This document shows positions 7,727 through 16,777 of a DNA stretch of 45,177 nt, piece by piece. The position numbers and the translations under genes were made by a program. Location: NCBI GenBank assembly GCA_937871915.1, contig CALMPG010000073.1, positions 1 to 45,177 of the forward strand, written 5' to 3'. How positions within the stretch are numbered: the stretch's first letter is position 1; every line of letters begins with the position of its first letter. This stretch comes from an uncultured Phycisphaerales bacterium. Lineage in GTDB: Bacteria > Planctomycetota > Phycisphaerae > Phycisphaerales > UBA1924. The notes beneath the pieces were generated by a model. That model saw only the letters and a list, made by a program, of their open reading frames with translations, did no database searches and was not told the origin of the DNA.

Positions 7727-8455
7727 CTACGACCCTCGCCCAATCTCCCGGATCGAGATGTTCCGAAACTCCAGCGGCGAAGAGTGGTTCTGCAACTCGA
7801 TCTGTCCCACCGGATAGATCGGGGCGGTCCGTTCCCAGTAGTTCTCGAGCACGACATCATCCACTACCAGCGTCCCGTTGAGCCACACGCTCACCCGCTC
7901 GCCGACCATCCGGATGCGGAACGTGTTCCACTCGCCCACGGGCTTGTCCGCCACGCTTGTGGGCTTCGACGGGTGCTTCCGGTTGTTGTACAGCCCGCCC
8001 GAGCCGATCGGGTTGTCCCAGATCTGCACCTGCGGCGAGCCGCGCAGGTAGATCCCGCTGTCCCCGCCTTTCTCGATCTTCCAGTCCACCAGCATCTCGA
8101 AGTCGCCGTAGTCCTTCGCCGTGCACAGGCTCTCGCCCTTCCCGTCGAAGTGCAGCACGCCGTCCACCACCCGCCAGTGCGCCCGCATCGACTCGTCCGC
8201 CTTGGCCTGGGCCGCGGCCAGTTCCTCCACCGACGTCTTCGCCCGGTGCGGCGGATCGGCCACGAGGCCCTTCCAACCTGCGAGAGACTTGCCATCGAAC
8301 AGCGGCACGAAGCCCTCCGGCGCATCCGCCTTCGCCGCGGCCGGCTCACGCACCCACCCCGACTCTCGCACGCCCTGCCCGCACCCGCCGATCCCGACCG
8401 CGGCAAGGACGCACGCCGCACACCACCCACACCGAGCCACACCTCGCGACTTCAT
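7727..8455 (-). CDS. DUF1080 (3-keto-disaccharide hydrolase-like) lipoprotein
   Basis: 242 aa. A signal peptide ends with a lipobox (GIGGC), so it is probably a lipoprotein. From about residue 48 it is a concanavalin-like DUF1080 domain: GFVPLFDGKSLAGWKG, WRVVDGVLHFDGKG, FEMLVDWKI, SGIYLRGSPQVQIWD, WNTFRIRMVGERVSVWLNG and a closing ELQNHSSPLEFRNISIREI. Members hydrolyse 3-keto-glycosides or bind carbohydrate, and planctomycetes carry many copies. A role in extracytoplasmic polysaccharide breakdown is inferred. Confidence 0.9.
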   Translation of the reverse strand: MKSRGVARCGWCAACVLAAVGIGGCGQGVRESGWVREPAAAKADAPEGFVPLFDGKSLAGWKGLVADPPHRAKTSVEELAAAQAKADESMRAHWRVVDGVLHFDGKGESLCTAKDYGDFEMLVDWKIEKGGDSGIYLRGSPQVQIWDNPIGSGGLYNNRKHPSKPTSVADKPVGEWNTFRIRMVGERVSVWLNGTLVVDDVVLENYWERTAPIYPVGQIELQNHSSPLEFRNISIREIGRGS

Positions 8456-8500
8456 GCTCGACTCCTCTGTCCGCCCTCCCGCTCTCCACCCAGCCTTGGC

Positions 8501-9556
8501 TCACTTCAGCGAAGCCATGTCGATCACAAAGCGGTACTTCACATCGCTCCTGAGCATCCGCTCGTACGCCTCGTTGATTTTCTGGATCGGGATCATCTCG
8601 ATATCGCACACGATGTTGTGTTCGGCGCAGAAGTCGAGCATCTCCTGCGTCTCGGGGATGCCGCCGATGGCCGAGCCCGCGATGCTGGCCCGCTTCGTGA
8701 TGAGGGGCCAGACGCTCGGGCTGGGGTGCGGGTGCGCGGGGGCGCCGACGAGGCACATGGTGCCGTCGTGGCGGAGGAGGTTCGTGAAGGCGTCGAGGTT
8801 GTGGCTGGCCGCGACGGTGTTGAGGATGAAATCGAACGAGCCCGCGTGTTTGGCCATCTGGGCATCATCCTTGGAGATGACGACCTCATCGGCGCCGAGG
8901 CGCTTGCCGTCCTCGACTTTGCCCGCCGAGGTCGTGAAGAGCACGGTGTGGGCTCCGAAGGCGTGCGAGAACTTCACGCCCATGTGCCCCAGACCGCCGA
9001 GGCCGACGACGCCGACCTTCCTGCCCTTCTTGGCGCCCCAGTGCTTGAGCGGGGAGTACGTGGTGATGCCGGCGCACAGCAGCGGCGCGGCCGCGGCCAG
9101 ATTCAACCTCGGCGAGACACGCAGCACGAAGCGGTCCAGGACCGTGATGAACTTGGAATACCCGCCGTAGGTCATGGTGCCCGGCATGTGGATGTCCGGG
9201 CTGCCGTAGGTCAGGGTCATCCCCTTCTCGCAATACTGCTCCAGACCCTTGTTGCAGGAGGGGCATGACTTGCAGGAATCGACCATGCACCCGACGGCCG
9301 CGAGGTCGCCCACCTTGAAGGTCTTCACCGCCGAGCCGACCTTCACGACCTTGCCGACGATCTCGTGCCCGGGAACGGCCGGGAAACTCGAGAACTCCCA
9401 CTCGCCGCGGGCGAAGTGGAGATCGGAGTGGCAGACTCCGCAATACAGAATCTCGATCTGCACATCGTTTGGCAGCGGGTCGCGCCGATCGACGGTGAAG
9501 GGGGCGAGGGGGGTCTTGGCGGTCCGAGCGGCGAAGGCGGGGGTCTTTGTGGGCAT
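8501..9556 (-). CDS. Zinc-dependent NAD(P)-dependent alcohol dehydrogenase (YahK/CAD-type MDR)
   Basis: 351 aa from ATG 9556. It is a medium-chain dehydrogenase: the catalytic zinc Cys is in CGVCHSDLH with the GHEIVGKV motif, the structural zinc comes from four cysteines in CKSCPSCNKGLEQYC, and the Rossmann motif is GLGGLGHMGVKFSHAFGA. The overall pattern (WGAKKGRKVGVVGLGG, KRASIAGSAIGGIPETQEML) is that of the cinnamyl-alcohol dehydrogenase/YahK branch, which reduces diverse aldehydes with NADPH. The substrate here is not known. It is monocistronic. Confidence 0.92.
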   Translation of the reverse strand: MPTKTPAFAARTAKTPLAPFTVDRRDPLPNDVQIEILYCGVCHSDLHFARGEWEFSSFPAVPGHEIVGKVVKVGSAVKTFKVGDLAAVGCMVDSCKSCPSCNKGLEQYCEKGMTLTYGSPDIHMPGTMTYGGYSKFITVLDRFVLRVSPRLNLAAAAPLLCAGITTYSPLKHWGAKKGRKVGVVGLGGLGHMGVKFSHAFGAHTVLFTTSAGKVEDGKRLGADEVVISKDDAQMAKHAGSFDFILNTVAASHNLDAFTNLLRHDGTMCLVGAPAHPHPSPSVWPLITKRASIAGSAIGGIPETQEMLDFCAEHNIVCDIEMIPIQKINEAYERMLRSDVKYRFVIDMASLK

Positions 9557-9651
9557 GGGCTCACGGTAGCCTTGGTGCGCCGCCGCGTCCGAGCCGGATT
9601 CCTTCTTCGTGGTCCTTACATCCGAACTGATCTGTCGCCGATCCGGATCGC

Positions 9652-10986
9652 CTACGCGATCATCCCCAGCCGCTTGAACTCGTGCCCCGGCAGCACAGCC
9701 TTCAAGTTGTCGTTGCCCAGGTGCACGCCCACGATCTCGCCGAGCACATCCCGGAAGTCCGTCGTGTGCTGCAGGTCCCGCTTCTCGTGCAACTGATCCG
9801 GCGCGAGCCCCGGCCAGCGGGTCAGCACGGCCCGTGACCCCGTCGGCGACTTGAGCGCACCCGCATCGGCCAGCACCACCTCCGGCCGGCTGGCCCGCTG
9901 CACCGCCCCGCCCAGCAGGAACATGCACGACGCCCACCCGTGGTCCGTGCCGCCCGTGCCGTTCTCGAACGCGGTGCGCCCGAAATCGCTGAGCGTCACC
10001 AGCAGCACATCGTCCATCCGGTCGCCGAGGTCCTTCGCGAACGCCGCCGTGGCATCCGCCATGGTCGCGGCCAGATTGCCCAGCGCGCCCTCACCGCCGC
10101 GCCCCTGGTTCTGGTGCGTGTCGAACCCGCCCAGGTCCACCTCCGCGACCTCCAGCCCGACATCCGCCTTGATGAGCCGGGCTACCTGCGCCAGTTTTTT
10201 CGCCAGTTCGCTCTTGGGATACTCCACGCCCGCCGCCGGCGTGTACGGTCCGCTCGTCACCGCTCGCAGTTGCCGCACGCCCTCGAGCGTGGCGCTGGCC
10301 GACTGGGCCAGCAGCTCCGTCGCCGCCCCCTTCGCTCCCTGTGCCGCGCCCTGGTACGCGTGCTCGAGCGCGGCCGACATCATCTCCGGGTCCATCGCCC
10401 GCGCTGTCTTGGGCAGATTGAGCTCCTCCAGCCCGCGCACGGCGTAGGCCGGGGCCTTCCCCTGCATGATCCGCGGCAGCCCGTCGCCGATGCTCACGGC
10501 CCGGATGGGTCCGTGACCCGTGGACGTTACCAGGTGCCGGTTCAGCCACCCATCCGAGTGGATGGTGTTCCCCGCCACGCCCGTCTCCCATGTGTCCTGC
10601 TCCTCGAAGTGCGAGCGCGTGTTCTTGTCGTACCCGACGGCGTGCGCCGCCGCGCACAGCCCCGAGTCGAAGAACGGCTTGAGGGCCAGCATCCGCGGGT
10701 TGAGCCCGAAGAATCCGTCCAGGTCGATCAGCGCGCCGGCGTCCCCGGCCTTGGGCAACGGCGCGGCGATCCCCCGGCGCAGGTCGTAGTAGTGCGAATC
10801 CCCGTACGGCGTCACCAGATTCAGCCCGTCGGCCCCGCCGCGCAGGAACAGCACGACGAGCACCTTGTTGCGGGCCACCTGGCGTGGCGTCGCCGCGCGG
10901 GCCAGCGCGGGCAGCAGGGGCGTGACACCGAGGTACGTCACCACCGCGCCGGTGGACTTCAGGAAATAGCGCCGTGTCAGATGCAT
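9652..10986 (-). CDS. DUF1501 family Tat-exported protein
   Basis: 444 aa. The ATG at 10986 starts a Tat-type signal peptide with the twin arginines in TRRYFLKS, followed by a hydrophobic stretch to PALARAA. The body shows DUF1501 hallmarks: VLVVLFLRGGADGLN, the SHFEEQDTWETG block, EVDLGGFDTHQNQ, VLLVTLSDFGRTAFENGTGGTDHGWA and a C-terminal LGEIVGVHLG. The fold is of the alkaline phosphatase/sulfatase superfamily. The gene follows the DUF1800 gene by 56 bp on the same strand, the usual pairing in planctomycetes and proteobacteria. The function is unknown; the proteins are probably exported together. Confidence 0.92.
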   Translation of the reverse strand: MHLTRRYFLKSTGAVVTYLGVTPLLPALARAATPRQVARNKVLVVLFLRGGADGLNLVTPYGDSHYYDLRRGIAAPLPKAGDAGALIDLDGFFGLNPRMLALKPFFDSGLCAAAHAVGYDKNTRSHFEEQDTWETGVAGNTIHSDGWLNRHLVTSTGHGPIRAVSIGDGLPRIMQGKAPAYAVRGLEELNLPKTARAMDPEMMSAALEHAYQGAAQGAKGAATELLAQSASATLEGVRQLRAVTSGPYTPAAGVEYPKSELAKKLAQVARLIKADVGLEVAEVDLGGFDTHQNQGRGGEGALGNLAATMADATAAFAKDLGDRMDDVLLVTLSDFGRTAFENGTGGTDHGWASCMFLLGGAVQRASRPEVVLADAGALKSPTGSRAVLTRWPGLAPDQLHEKRDLQHTTDFRDVLGEIVGVHLGNDNLKAVLPGHEFKRLGMIA

Positions 10987-11042
10987 GCCGAGTCCTTCCA
11001 AGAACCGCCCGTGCCTGTCTCTCGCCCGCGCCGTGCGCGACG

Positions 11043-14000
11043 CTACCGAACATTCGCCTCCGGCAACTGCGCGATGAACGCCGCGCATGTCTTTATCTGC
11101 GCATCATGGTTCCGCTGCTCCACCGGCACGCCCTTCCCGGTCGGCGGCGCGGCCTGCTCGAGCACCTTCATCGCCTCATCATTGGAGGCCTCGCCCAGCG
11201 GCCGCCCGGTGAGCCGGATCGCGAGAACGTCCACGACCATCTGCCGCATCTCGGCGGACATCGGCCCCTCGCTCCACCGGATGCCCGGCGGGATCCCATC
11301 GGCCAGGGCCCCGTCGGCCCGGCTCGCCAGTTTCCACCGCTGCAGCATGGCGTTGGAGTCCATCGCCTCGGTATCCGCCTCGGGATACCCGTCCGGCGTG
11401 GCCCGGTCGAACATCCCGTGCCCGCTCGCGCCGAGGAAGTCGCCGATCTCGTGCGGCGCGTTCCATCGGGCACACCGCGCCAGGCGGAACGCGTAATCCG
11501 TCGGATGCGCCAGGCGCCTCTTCGCCGCGGCCGTCCAGAACGCCGGGTGCCGGCTCATCGCTGCCAGCACGGCCTTCATGTCCCCGCCCGTTTGCGTGAA
11601 CACCGACGCCAGGTCGTCGATCAACTCCATCGGCGGCGGCACGCCCACGTAGTGGTTGGCCAGTTTCGTGCACACGAACCGCGCCGTCGAGGGATGCGCG
11701 GCCAGAATCTCCAGCGCCAGCAGCACCCGCCCATGCTCATCCGCCCGGTCCTGCTGGGCGAAGCGATACCCCACCACATCTTTCGGCTCGGTCAGACGCG
11801 ACGCCACCGCCGGCGAGAACCGGAACTCCTCCACCAACCCGTTGTCATCCGCCGTCGCCTCCGGCACCGTCGCCATCGCCACGCGGGCCGTGGTCCACCC
11901 CGTCAGCACGTGGGCCAGGTTGGTCACATCCTGCTGTGTGTACCCGCCGCGCACACCCAGCGTGTGCAGTTCCATGATCTCGCGGGCGTAGTTCTCGTTA
12001 AGCCGGCTCGCGTACGACCGCTCCTGGTCCAGATACCGCAGCATCGCCGGACTCGTCGCCGACGCCCGCAGCAGGTCGAAGAACGTCGCCACCCCGAGCG
12101 AGCGGAACCGCTCGTGCTCGTCCCACTTCCGCCAGGCACCGTCCTTCCGGACCCACGTCGAGAAGTGGTTCTCCGCCCACAGCGTGAACCGGTTCCGCAC
12201 CGGGTTTTCCGTCGCGATCGCCTCCTGCACCGCCCGGCGCGCCACGTCGTAGCCCGAGCGCATGTTCGTGAACCGCACGCCCCCGAGGTCCACGGCCGCC
12301 CCGCCCGCGTCGGCCGCCAGGCGCTCGTCCAGATACCGGTCGATCCCCAGGACCAGAATGTCGCCGAGTTCCTCCGCGTCCGGCCCGTACGCGAACCGGT
12401 CCAGGACTGTTACGGCTCGCTCGTACACCGTGCCGCCGTGCGGCGAACCGTCGGCGACTCGCACCACGCGCTCGGCGGTCTGCGCCACGTGCCCGCGGGA
12501 ATCCCCGATCCGAACCGCCACGCGATGCTCCCCCGGGCCGACGCCGCGCAGCGGAAGCGGGACGACCACGCGCCCCAGCCCGCCCGCGCGTCGCAGGTCG
12601 TAGCGGGCGCCCTCGGGCGTCACGCCGTCCACGACCGGCTCGGCCCACTCCGGCGTGCTCGAACCTTGCACCGTGGCCACCAGCGCATCGGCCCCGAACA
12701 GCTCCTGGCGCTCGCCGGGATACTCGAGCATGGCCCGCGGCTCCATGCTCGTTCGTGCCGATCGCTCGACCAGGCGGATGGCCTGCACGTACACCGCTTC
12801 CTTCCCGCCCTTCCCCGGCGCCCACTTTCCATCGGCCCCCGGGACGCCGATCCACAACCGCTTCGGCCCTCCGTGGAGCGCCACGGGCGCGACGTCCGTC
12901 GTGAACCGGTGCGCATCCATCCAGCGGGGCACGTCACGAGAGGCCACCGGGCGCGGCGGGCCCACGGCCTCGCCCCGGTCTCCGCTCTCGAGTTCCAGGT
13001 CCACTCGCCGCCCCGGCGCGCCGGGGCGCACGTTCGACCGGCATTCCAGCCAGACATCGAACTCTCCGTGCAGGCCCGTCGGCAACTCCACCGCCACCCG
13101 CGAACTGCTCGCGAGAATACCGCTCTTGCGCTGGTCCCCGCCCGCGTTGTCCTTCATCGCCTTGCCGAACGCCGGGGTCCATGCCGGATCGTGCGCCGTG
13201 ATCCGGCACGTCGCCCGGACGCCCTCCGAAGAGTTCGCCCGCGCCAGCGCGTCGGGCAGCACGATCCGCTGCACGGCCGTTTCGGCCCGCAGGCCGGAGT
13301 CCGAGATCGCCGCCAGCTGCACCGTGTTCGCGCCCGCGGCCAGGCTCTCGGGCACGAGCACAAACCGCGGCGCATCCGACCGCTGGCGGGCCCGCTCACG
13401 CCCGTTCACGATCAGCGCGACCTGCGGTGGGGGGGTTGTTCGTTGATCCTCCCAGGAGACGGTCCCGCGGACCTCGATCTCACCCATCACCCCCAGCCCG
13501 TCGATCGGCCTTGCGAAGGCGATGCGCACCGGGGGGCGCGTCGCCGCCAGTGCGCTCGCGGGCCAGGCGCCCGACGACGCCACGGACGACCCTCCCGACA
13601 TGGTCATCATCTGGTCCCCGCCTTGCATCGCGGCCATCGTCGTGGCTTCCCCCATCGCCATCTCCCCGCGATCCGAGGCCGTGTCGGCCGCGCTCCCCCC
13701 ATCGTCGGCCACCCTCGCAACTTCGATCCGGTCCAGGCGCAGGTTCCGGTCCGCCCCCCGGCTCGCAAAGTCATTCACAAAGTCGCATCTCAGCACGCGA
13801 CGCCCCGGTTCCAGCCGGATCGGCGTGCCGATGGGCGTCCGGTGCCACGCGGGCTGCGCGATGGAGCTCGCCGTGACCGGCTGGCGTCCCTCGTCGATCG
13901 TGATTCCCACCGACGGCAGCGCCCCCCCCGCCTCGTCCCCGCCCGCGGTGAGCATCACCTGATACCACCCGGCTCCCACATCGCTCGGCACCTCCACCTC

Positions 14001-14897
14001 ATACCGGAAGCGGGGCTCCGTCGAGGCGTTGTTGAAGAACTTGCCGCCCGAGGCCTGCGCGTTCCGGCCCACCGAGCCCGTCGGGCGCGGCGGCCCGAAC
14101 TGCCCCGGCAGCACAATCCCATAGTCCGTCTCGCACTCCCCCTGCGAAAGCGACGACGACTCCGGCGCCACCACCTGCACCACCGCCGCCTCCCCCGCGT
14201 GCTCAACCCCGCGGGCATCCACCCGCACCACCCGCAACTCGCACGGCCCCGCCCCGCGCCCGGAAACGTCCACCGAGAACGCCGCCAGCGCCAGAGGACC
14301 CTCTTTCGGCGCGTTCATCCACACCGGCTCGAGCATCGTCCCGCCTTCGCCCCCGACGCGCAGCCGGATGTTCGGTTTCGCCTCCCCGGTTTCGCGCCAC
14401 GCCGCCGCCGACACCCCGACTTTCCCCCACACCGCCGCGCCCGCCGCCGGGCCGACCAGGCGCGGCGTCAACCCAAACGCCTGTCCCGCGTCGGCGGTCC
14501 TCTCCGGCCCTTCAACAACGCGCACCCGGACCGTCGATCCTCCGGTGCTCAGCGTCGCCTCGCCCGCGCCTACCGCGCGCACCAGCGCATACCCCATCGC
14601 CTGGCCGGGCAGGATCCGCGCTCCATGCACCACCGCCACGACCGCCGGGTCGCTGGAGACGACCTCGGCCAGGGCTTCCGTGTCGGTCGCGGCTTCGACG
14701 CGAACGGGGATCACCCGCACCGGGCGCGACGCGTCCACCGGCATCGTCACCTCCGGCGAGACGAACACGCCGCTCCGCACGTGCGACGGCGGTTCCGCAC
14801 CGGCCGGATCCGGACCGACCACGGCCCCCAGCGCCATCCCGGCACCCACCCCGCACGCCGCCACCGTCCGCCACACAAGGTTCCTGACACAAGGCAT
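11043..14897 (-). CDS. Large exported DUF1800 protein with N-terminal carbohydrate-binding-like region
   Basis: 1284 aa from ATG 14897, beginning with a signal peptide (hydrophobic segment up to about GAEPP). Residues 40-290 look like Ig/Big-type beta domains. About 300-395 resembles a carbohydrate-binding module: GWYQVMLTAGG, VGITIDEGRQ and GRRVLRCDFVND. After more beta-rich domains with EVRGTVSWEDQ, the DUF1800 domain covers about 825-1284: RFAYGPDAEELGDI, WAENHFSTW, a long helix, NENYAREIMELHTLGV, GGYTQQDVTNLAHVLTGWT and ARFVCTKLANHYVG. DUF1800 proteins are usually 450-600 aa, so this is an enlarged form. It is the first gene of the pair with DUF1501. The role is unknown. Confidence 0.9.
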   Translation of the reverse strand: MPCVRNLVWRTVAACGVGAGMALGAVVGPDPAGAEPPSHVRSGVFVSPEVTMPVDASRPVRVIPVRVEAATDTEALAEVVSSDPAVVAVVHGARILPGQAMGYALVRAVGAGEATLSTGGSTVRVRVVEGPERTADAGQAFGLTPRLVGPAAGAAVWGKVGVSAAAWRETGEAKPNIRLRVGGEGGTMLEPVWMNAPKEGPLALAAFSVDVSGRGAGPCELRVVRVDARGVEHAGEAAVVQVVAPESSSLSQGECETDYGIVLPGQFGPPRPTGSVGRNAQASGGKFFNNASTEPRFRYEVEVPSDVGAGWYQVMLTAGGDEAGGALPSVGITIDEGRQPVTASSIAQPAWHRTPIGTPIRLEPGRRVLRCDFVNDFASRGADRNLRLDRIEVARVADDGGSAADTASDRGEMAMGEATTMAAMQGGDQMMTMSGGSSVASSGAWPASALAATRPPVRIAFARPIDGLGVMGEIEVRGTVSWEDQRTTPPPQVALIVNGRERARQRSDAPRFVLVPESLAAGANTVQLAAISDSGLRAETAVQRIVLPDALARANSSEGVRATCRITAHDPAWTPAFGKAMKDNAGGDQRKSGILASSSRVAVELPTGLHGEFDVWLECRSNVRPGAPGRRVDLELESGDRGEAVGPPRPVASRDVPRWMDAHRFTTDVAPVALHGGPKRLWIGVPGADGKWAPGKGGKEAVYVQAIRLVERSARTSMEPRAMLEYPGERQELFGADALVATVQGSSTPEWAEPVVDGVTPEGARYDLRRAGGLGRVVVPLPLRGVGPGEHRVAVRIGDSRGHVAQTAERVVRVADGSPHGGTVYERAVTVLDRFAYGPDAEELGDILVLGIDRYLDERLAADAGGAAVDLGGVRFTNMRSGYDVARRAVQEAIATENPVRNRFTLWAENHFSTWVRKDGAWRKWDEHERFRSLGVATFFDLLRASATSPAMLRYLDQERSYASRLNENYAREIMELHTLGVRGGYTQQDVTNLAHVLTGWTTARVAMATVPEATADDNGLVEEFRFSPAVASRLTEPKDVVGYRFAQQDRADEHGRVLLALEILAAHPSTARFVCTKLANHYVGVPPPMELIDDLASVFTQTGGDMKAVLAAMSRHPAFWTAAAKRRLAHPTDYAFRLARCARWNAPHEIGDFLGASGHGMFDRATPDGYPEADTEAMDSNAMLQRWKLASRADGALADGIPPGIRWSEGPMSAEMRQMVVDVLAIRLTGRPLGEASNDEAMKVLEQAAPPTGKGVPVEQRNHDAQIKTCAAFIAQLPEANVR

Positions 14898-15081
14898 GGT
14901 GTCCTCCAAACAGAGGCCCGGGCGCCAGCCCGGGCAGGGCCCCCCGCCGATCCGCGCGCACTCCAACCACACAATACCTCCAACGCCCGACCCACGCCAA
15001 AGTTGCGGCCCTTCTCCGCCGCGATCCCGCCCAAACCCTACTTCCCCTCCCGCCCCTCCCGGCGTACCCTTCACCCCCACC

Positions 15082-15165
15082 GCCCAGGTGGCGAAATTGG
15101 CAGACGCACTACCTTGAGGTGGTAGCGCCCGCAAGGGCATGGAGGTTCAAGTCCTCTCCTGGGCA
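15082..15165 (+). tRNA. tRNA-Leu (anticodon GAG)
   Basis: 84 nt. The acceptor stem GCCCAGG (15082-15088) pairs perfectly with CCTGGGC (15158-15164), with discriminator A 15165 and no encoded CCA. The D-arm region is GCGAAATTGGCAGACGC. The anticodon stem CTACC/GGTAG encloses the loop TTGAGGT, giving anticodon GAG. A long class II variable arm (CGCCCGCAAGGGCA) and the T-loop TTCAAGT are present. It reads codons CTC and CTT. Confidence 0.95.
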
Positions 15166-15254
15166 TTAGAAGGTTTCGGCCTTGTTTTCGAGGGGTTCCG
15201 AGCGAGTGCCAGACTCGCACCCCTCGGGGCCACGAGCCGACGACACCCCTCAAT

Positions 15255-15275
15255 ACACCCCTCTCAGAGGGGTGT
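15255..15275. repeat. 21-bp perfect palindrome downstream of tRNA-Leu
   Basis: ACACCCCTCT C AGAGGGGTGT is fully palindromic around C15265. An extra partial copy, ACACCCCTC, lies just upstream at 15243-15251. It is not followed by a T-tract. It sits between tRNA-Leu and the integrase-like remnant and could be a recombinase or regulator site, or the 3' processing hairpin of the tRNA transcript. Confidence 0.6.
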
Positions 15276-15280
15276 AAAAC

Positions 15281-15500
15281 GTGGGTTTACCGGCGAAATC
15301 TGGAGTTTCTGGTTCGAGCGGCGGCGAGGTCCGGCGGCGGCTCCCTGCTCTGCGCCAACATGCCCGAGGCCATTGGTTCTGGCGAGAGGACGGAAAGGAC
15401 ACCTACGCCAACATGGACAAGGCCGAGGCGGAGCGACTTTGGCATGAGCGATTCGATGGGGTGGTGGTGTTGCCGAAGGGTCCGCTGGCGGTCGCCCAAG
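15281..15500 (+). pseudogene. Possible remnant of a tyrosine integrase N-terminus
   Basis: In the frame starting at GTG 15281, codons of about 25-62 read RQHARGHWFWREDGKDTY, then DKAEAERLWHERFDG. This resembles the N-terminal arm-binding segment of integrases common in planctomycetes (HxxGxWxxKxxGKxxYFG followed by an alpha helix DKxEALxRWHE). Downstream the frame loses protein character and no catalytic R-HxxR-Y motifs can be found before the PilT gene. Its place directly 3' of a tRNA fits an integrase, so I read it as a decayed fragment. The rest of 15501-15718 holds nothing I can recognise. Confidence 0.35.
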
Positions 15501-15718
15501 ACGCCCTGCGAGCGGTATCGGTCCATCAGACTCTTCTCGACGGCGGCGTGCCTGATGGGGCGACGGCGCAGCCGAGGGCCAAGGGAAGCGTCCGAGGAGG
15601 GATTCCTCGCCAGCCAAAGCGAACGGTCAAAGACGCTGCCGACCGGCAATGCCAAGGCTGTTGTACGTGTGGACTTCGAAGTGCCCCACCCGTTCTCTGG
15701 GCGCCTGTCCGATCCCGA

Positions 15719-16777
15719 TCACGCCGCAGCGCCCTTCTTCTTGATGTTGTCCGGGTGCCGGGCATGGCTCAGGGCTGTGTCGTAGGAGATCTCCCCCTGC
15801 TGGTAGAGATCCAGGAGCGCCTGGTCGAACGTGACCATGCCGTGCCGTCGGCCGGACTGCATCTCGCTGTAGATCTGGTGGGCGGTGTTCTCGCGGATCT
15901 GATGCCGGACCGCCCCCGTGCCGATGAGCACCTCGCAGCAGAGCGTCTGGCCCTTGACGGTCACGCGCGGGAGCAGGTGCTGGGCGACCACCCCCTGCAG
16001 TGTGTTGGCCAGCATGAACCGGATCTCCTCCTGCTGCCCTTCCGGAAAAGCCGAGACCATGCGCTGCACCACATCGACCGCGCCCGGGGTGTGCAGGGTG
16101 GCGATGACCAGGTGCCCGGTCTCGGCGGCCATGAGTGCCGTGTAGATGGTCTCGCGGTCCCGCATCTCGCCGATACCGATGACATCCGGGTCCTGGCGCA
16201 GCACGTGCCGCAGGGCGGAGGTGAAGTCCCGCACGTCCGAGAGCACCTCCTGCTGCACCACAACCGCTCGCTTGAACGCGTGGACGAACTCGACCGGGTC
16301 TTCGATGGTGATGATCTTGCAGGCCCGCTCGGCGTTGATCAGGTCGATCATGTAGTGCAGGGTCGTGGTCTTGCCCACGCCCGTCGGGCCGGTGAGCACC
16401 ACCAGCCCGTGGCTTTTGCGAGCCAGTTCGTCGACAATCACGGGCAGACGCAACTGGTCGCGCGTCCGCACCGCCGGTTCGCTCAGGCGGACTGCCAGCT
16501 CGTACGCGCCGTTTCGCTTGTACACCGTGACGCGGGCCCGCCCGACATCGGGGAAGACCACCGACGCGCACAGCTGCCAGTCGTGGGCCAGCCGCTCGAG
16601 CTGCCCGGCGGTCAGGCATTCCTGGAGCATGGCGTCGATGGTCTCACCGGACATCACCTGCCCGCGCGTGGCGACGATCTCGCCCCCGATCCGGAGCATG
16701 GGCGGCATGCCGACGAGGATGTGGGCGTCGCTGGCCTTGTGTTCACGGGCGCCGGCAAGGAGTGTGCGGAGTTTCAT
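15719..16777 (-). CDS. PilT/GspE-type secretion ATPase
   Basis: 352 aa. It has the canonical PilT plan: an N-terminal PAS-like domain (LLAGAREHKASDAHILVG, MLRIGGEI), then a RecA-like ATPase with Walker A GPTGVGKTT (near residue 135), the Asp box IITIEDPVEFVH, Walker B DVIGIGEMRDRET (near 202) and the His box LVIATLHTPGAVDVV. The C-terminal AVRHQIRE corresponds to the AIRNLIRE motif of PilT retraction ATPases. It is the last gene of the eight-gene Ycf46 operon and overlaps the TPR gene by ATGA. No pilin, PilB, PilC or PilQ gene lies in the window, so twitching motility should not be assumed. Confidence 0.9.
   Translation of the reverse strand: MKLRTLLAGAREHKASDAHILVGMPPMLRIGGEIVATRGQVMSGETIDAMLQECLTAGQLERLAHDWQLCASVVFPDVGRARVTVYKRNGAYELAVRLSEPAVRTRDQLRLPVIVDELARKSHGLVVLTGPTGVGKTTTLHYMIDLINAERACKIITIEDPVEFVHAFKRAVVVQQEVLSDVRDFTSALRHVLRQDPDVIGIGEMRDRETIYTALMAAETGHLVIATLHTPGAVDVVQRMVSAFPEGQQEEIRFMLANTLQGVVAQHLLPRVTVKGQTLCCEVLIGTGAVRHQIRENTAHQIYSEMQSGRRHGMVTFDQALLDLYQQGEISYDTALSHARHPDNIKKKGAAA

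Noticed and set aside
8501..9937. Longer start for the alcohol dehydrogenase
   Set aside because: The extra 127 codons are Gly/Arg-rich and overlap the DUF1501 gene; the canonical MDR N-terminus begins at 9556.
10974..15125. Plus-strand ORF of more than 1300 codons
   Set aside because: It lies antisense to the DUF1800/DUF1501 genes and reads as Arg/His/Pro-rich low-complexity sequence, a usual shadow in GC-rich DNA.
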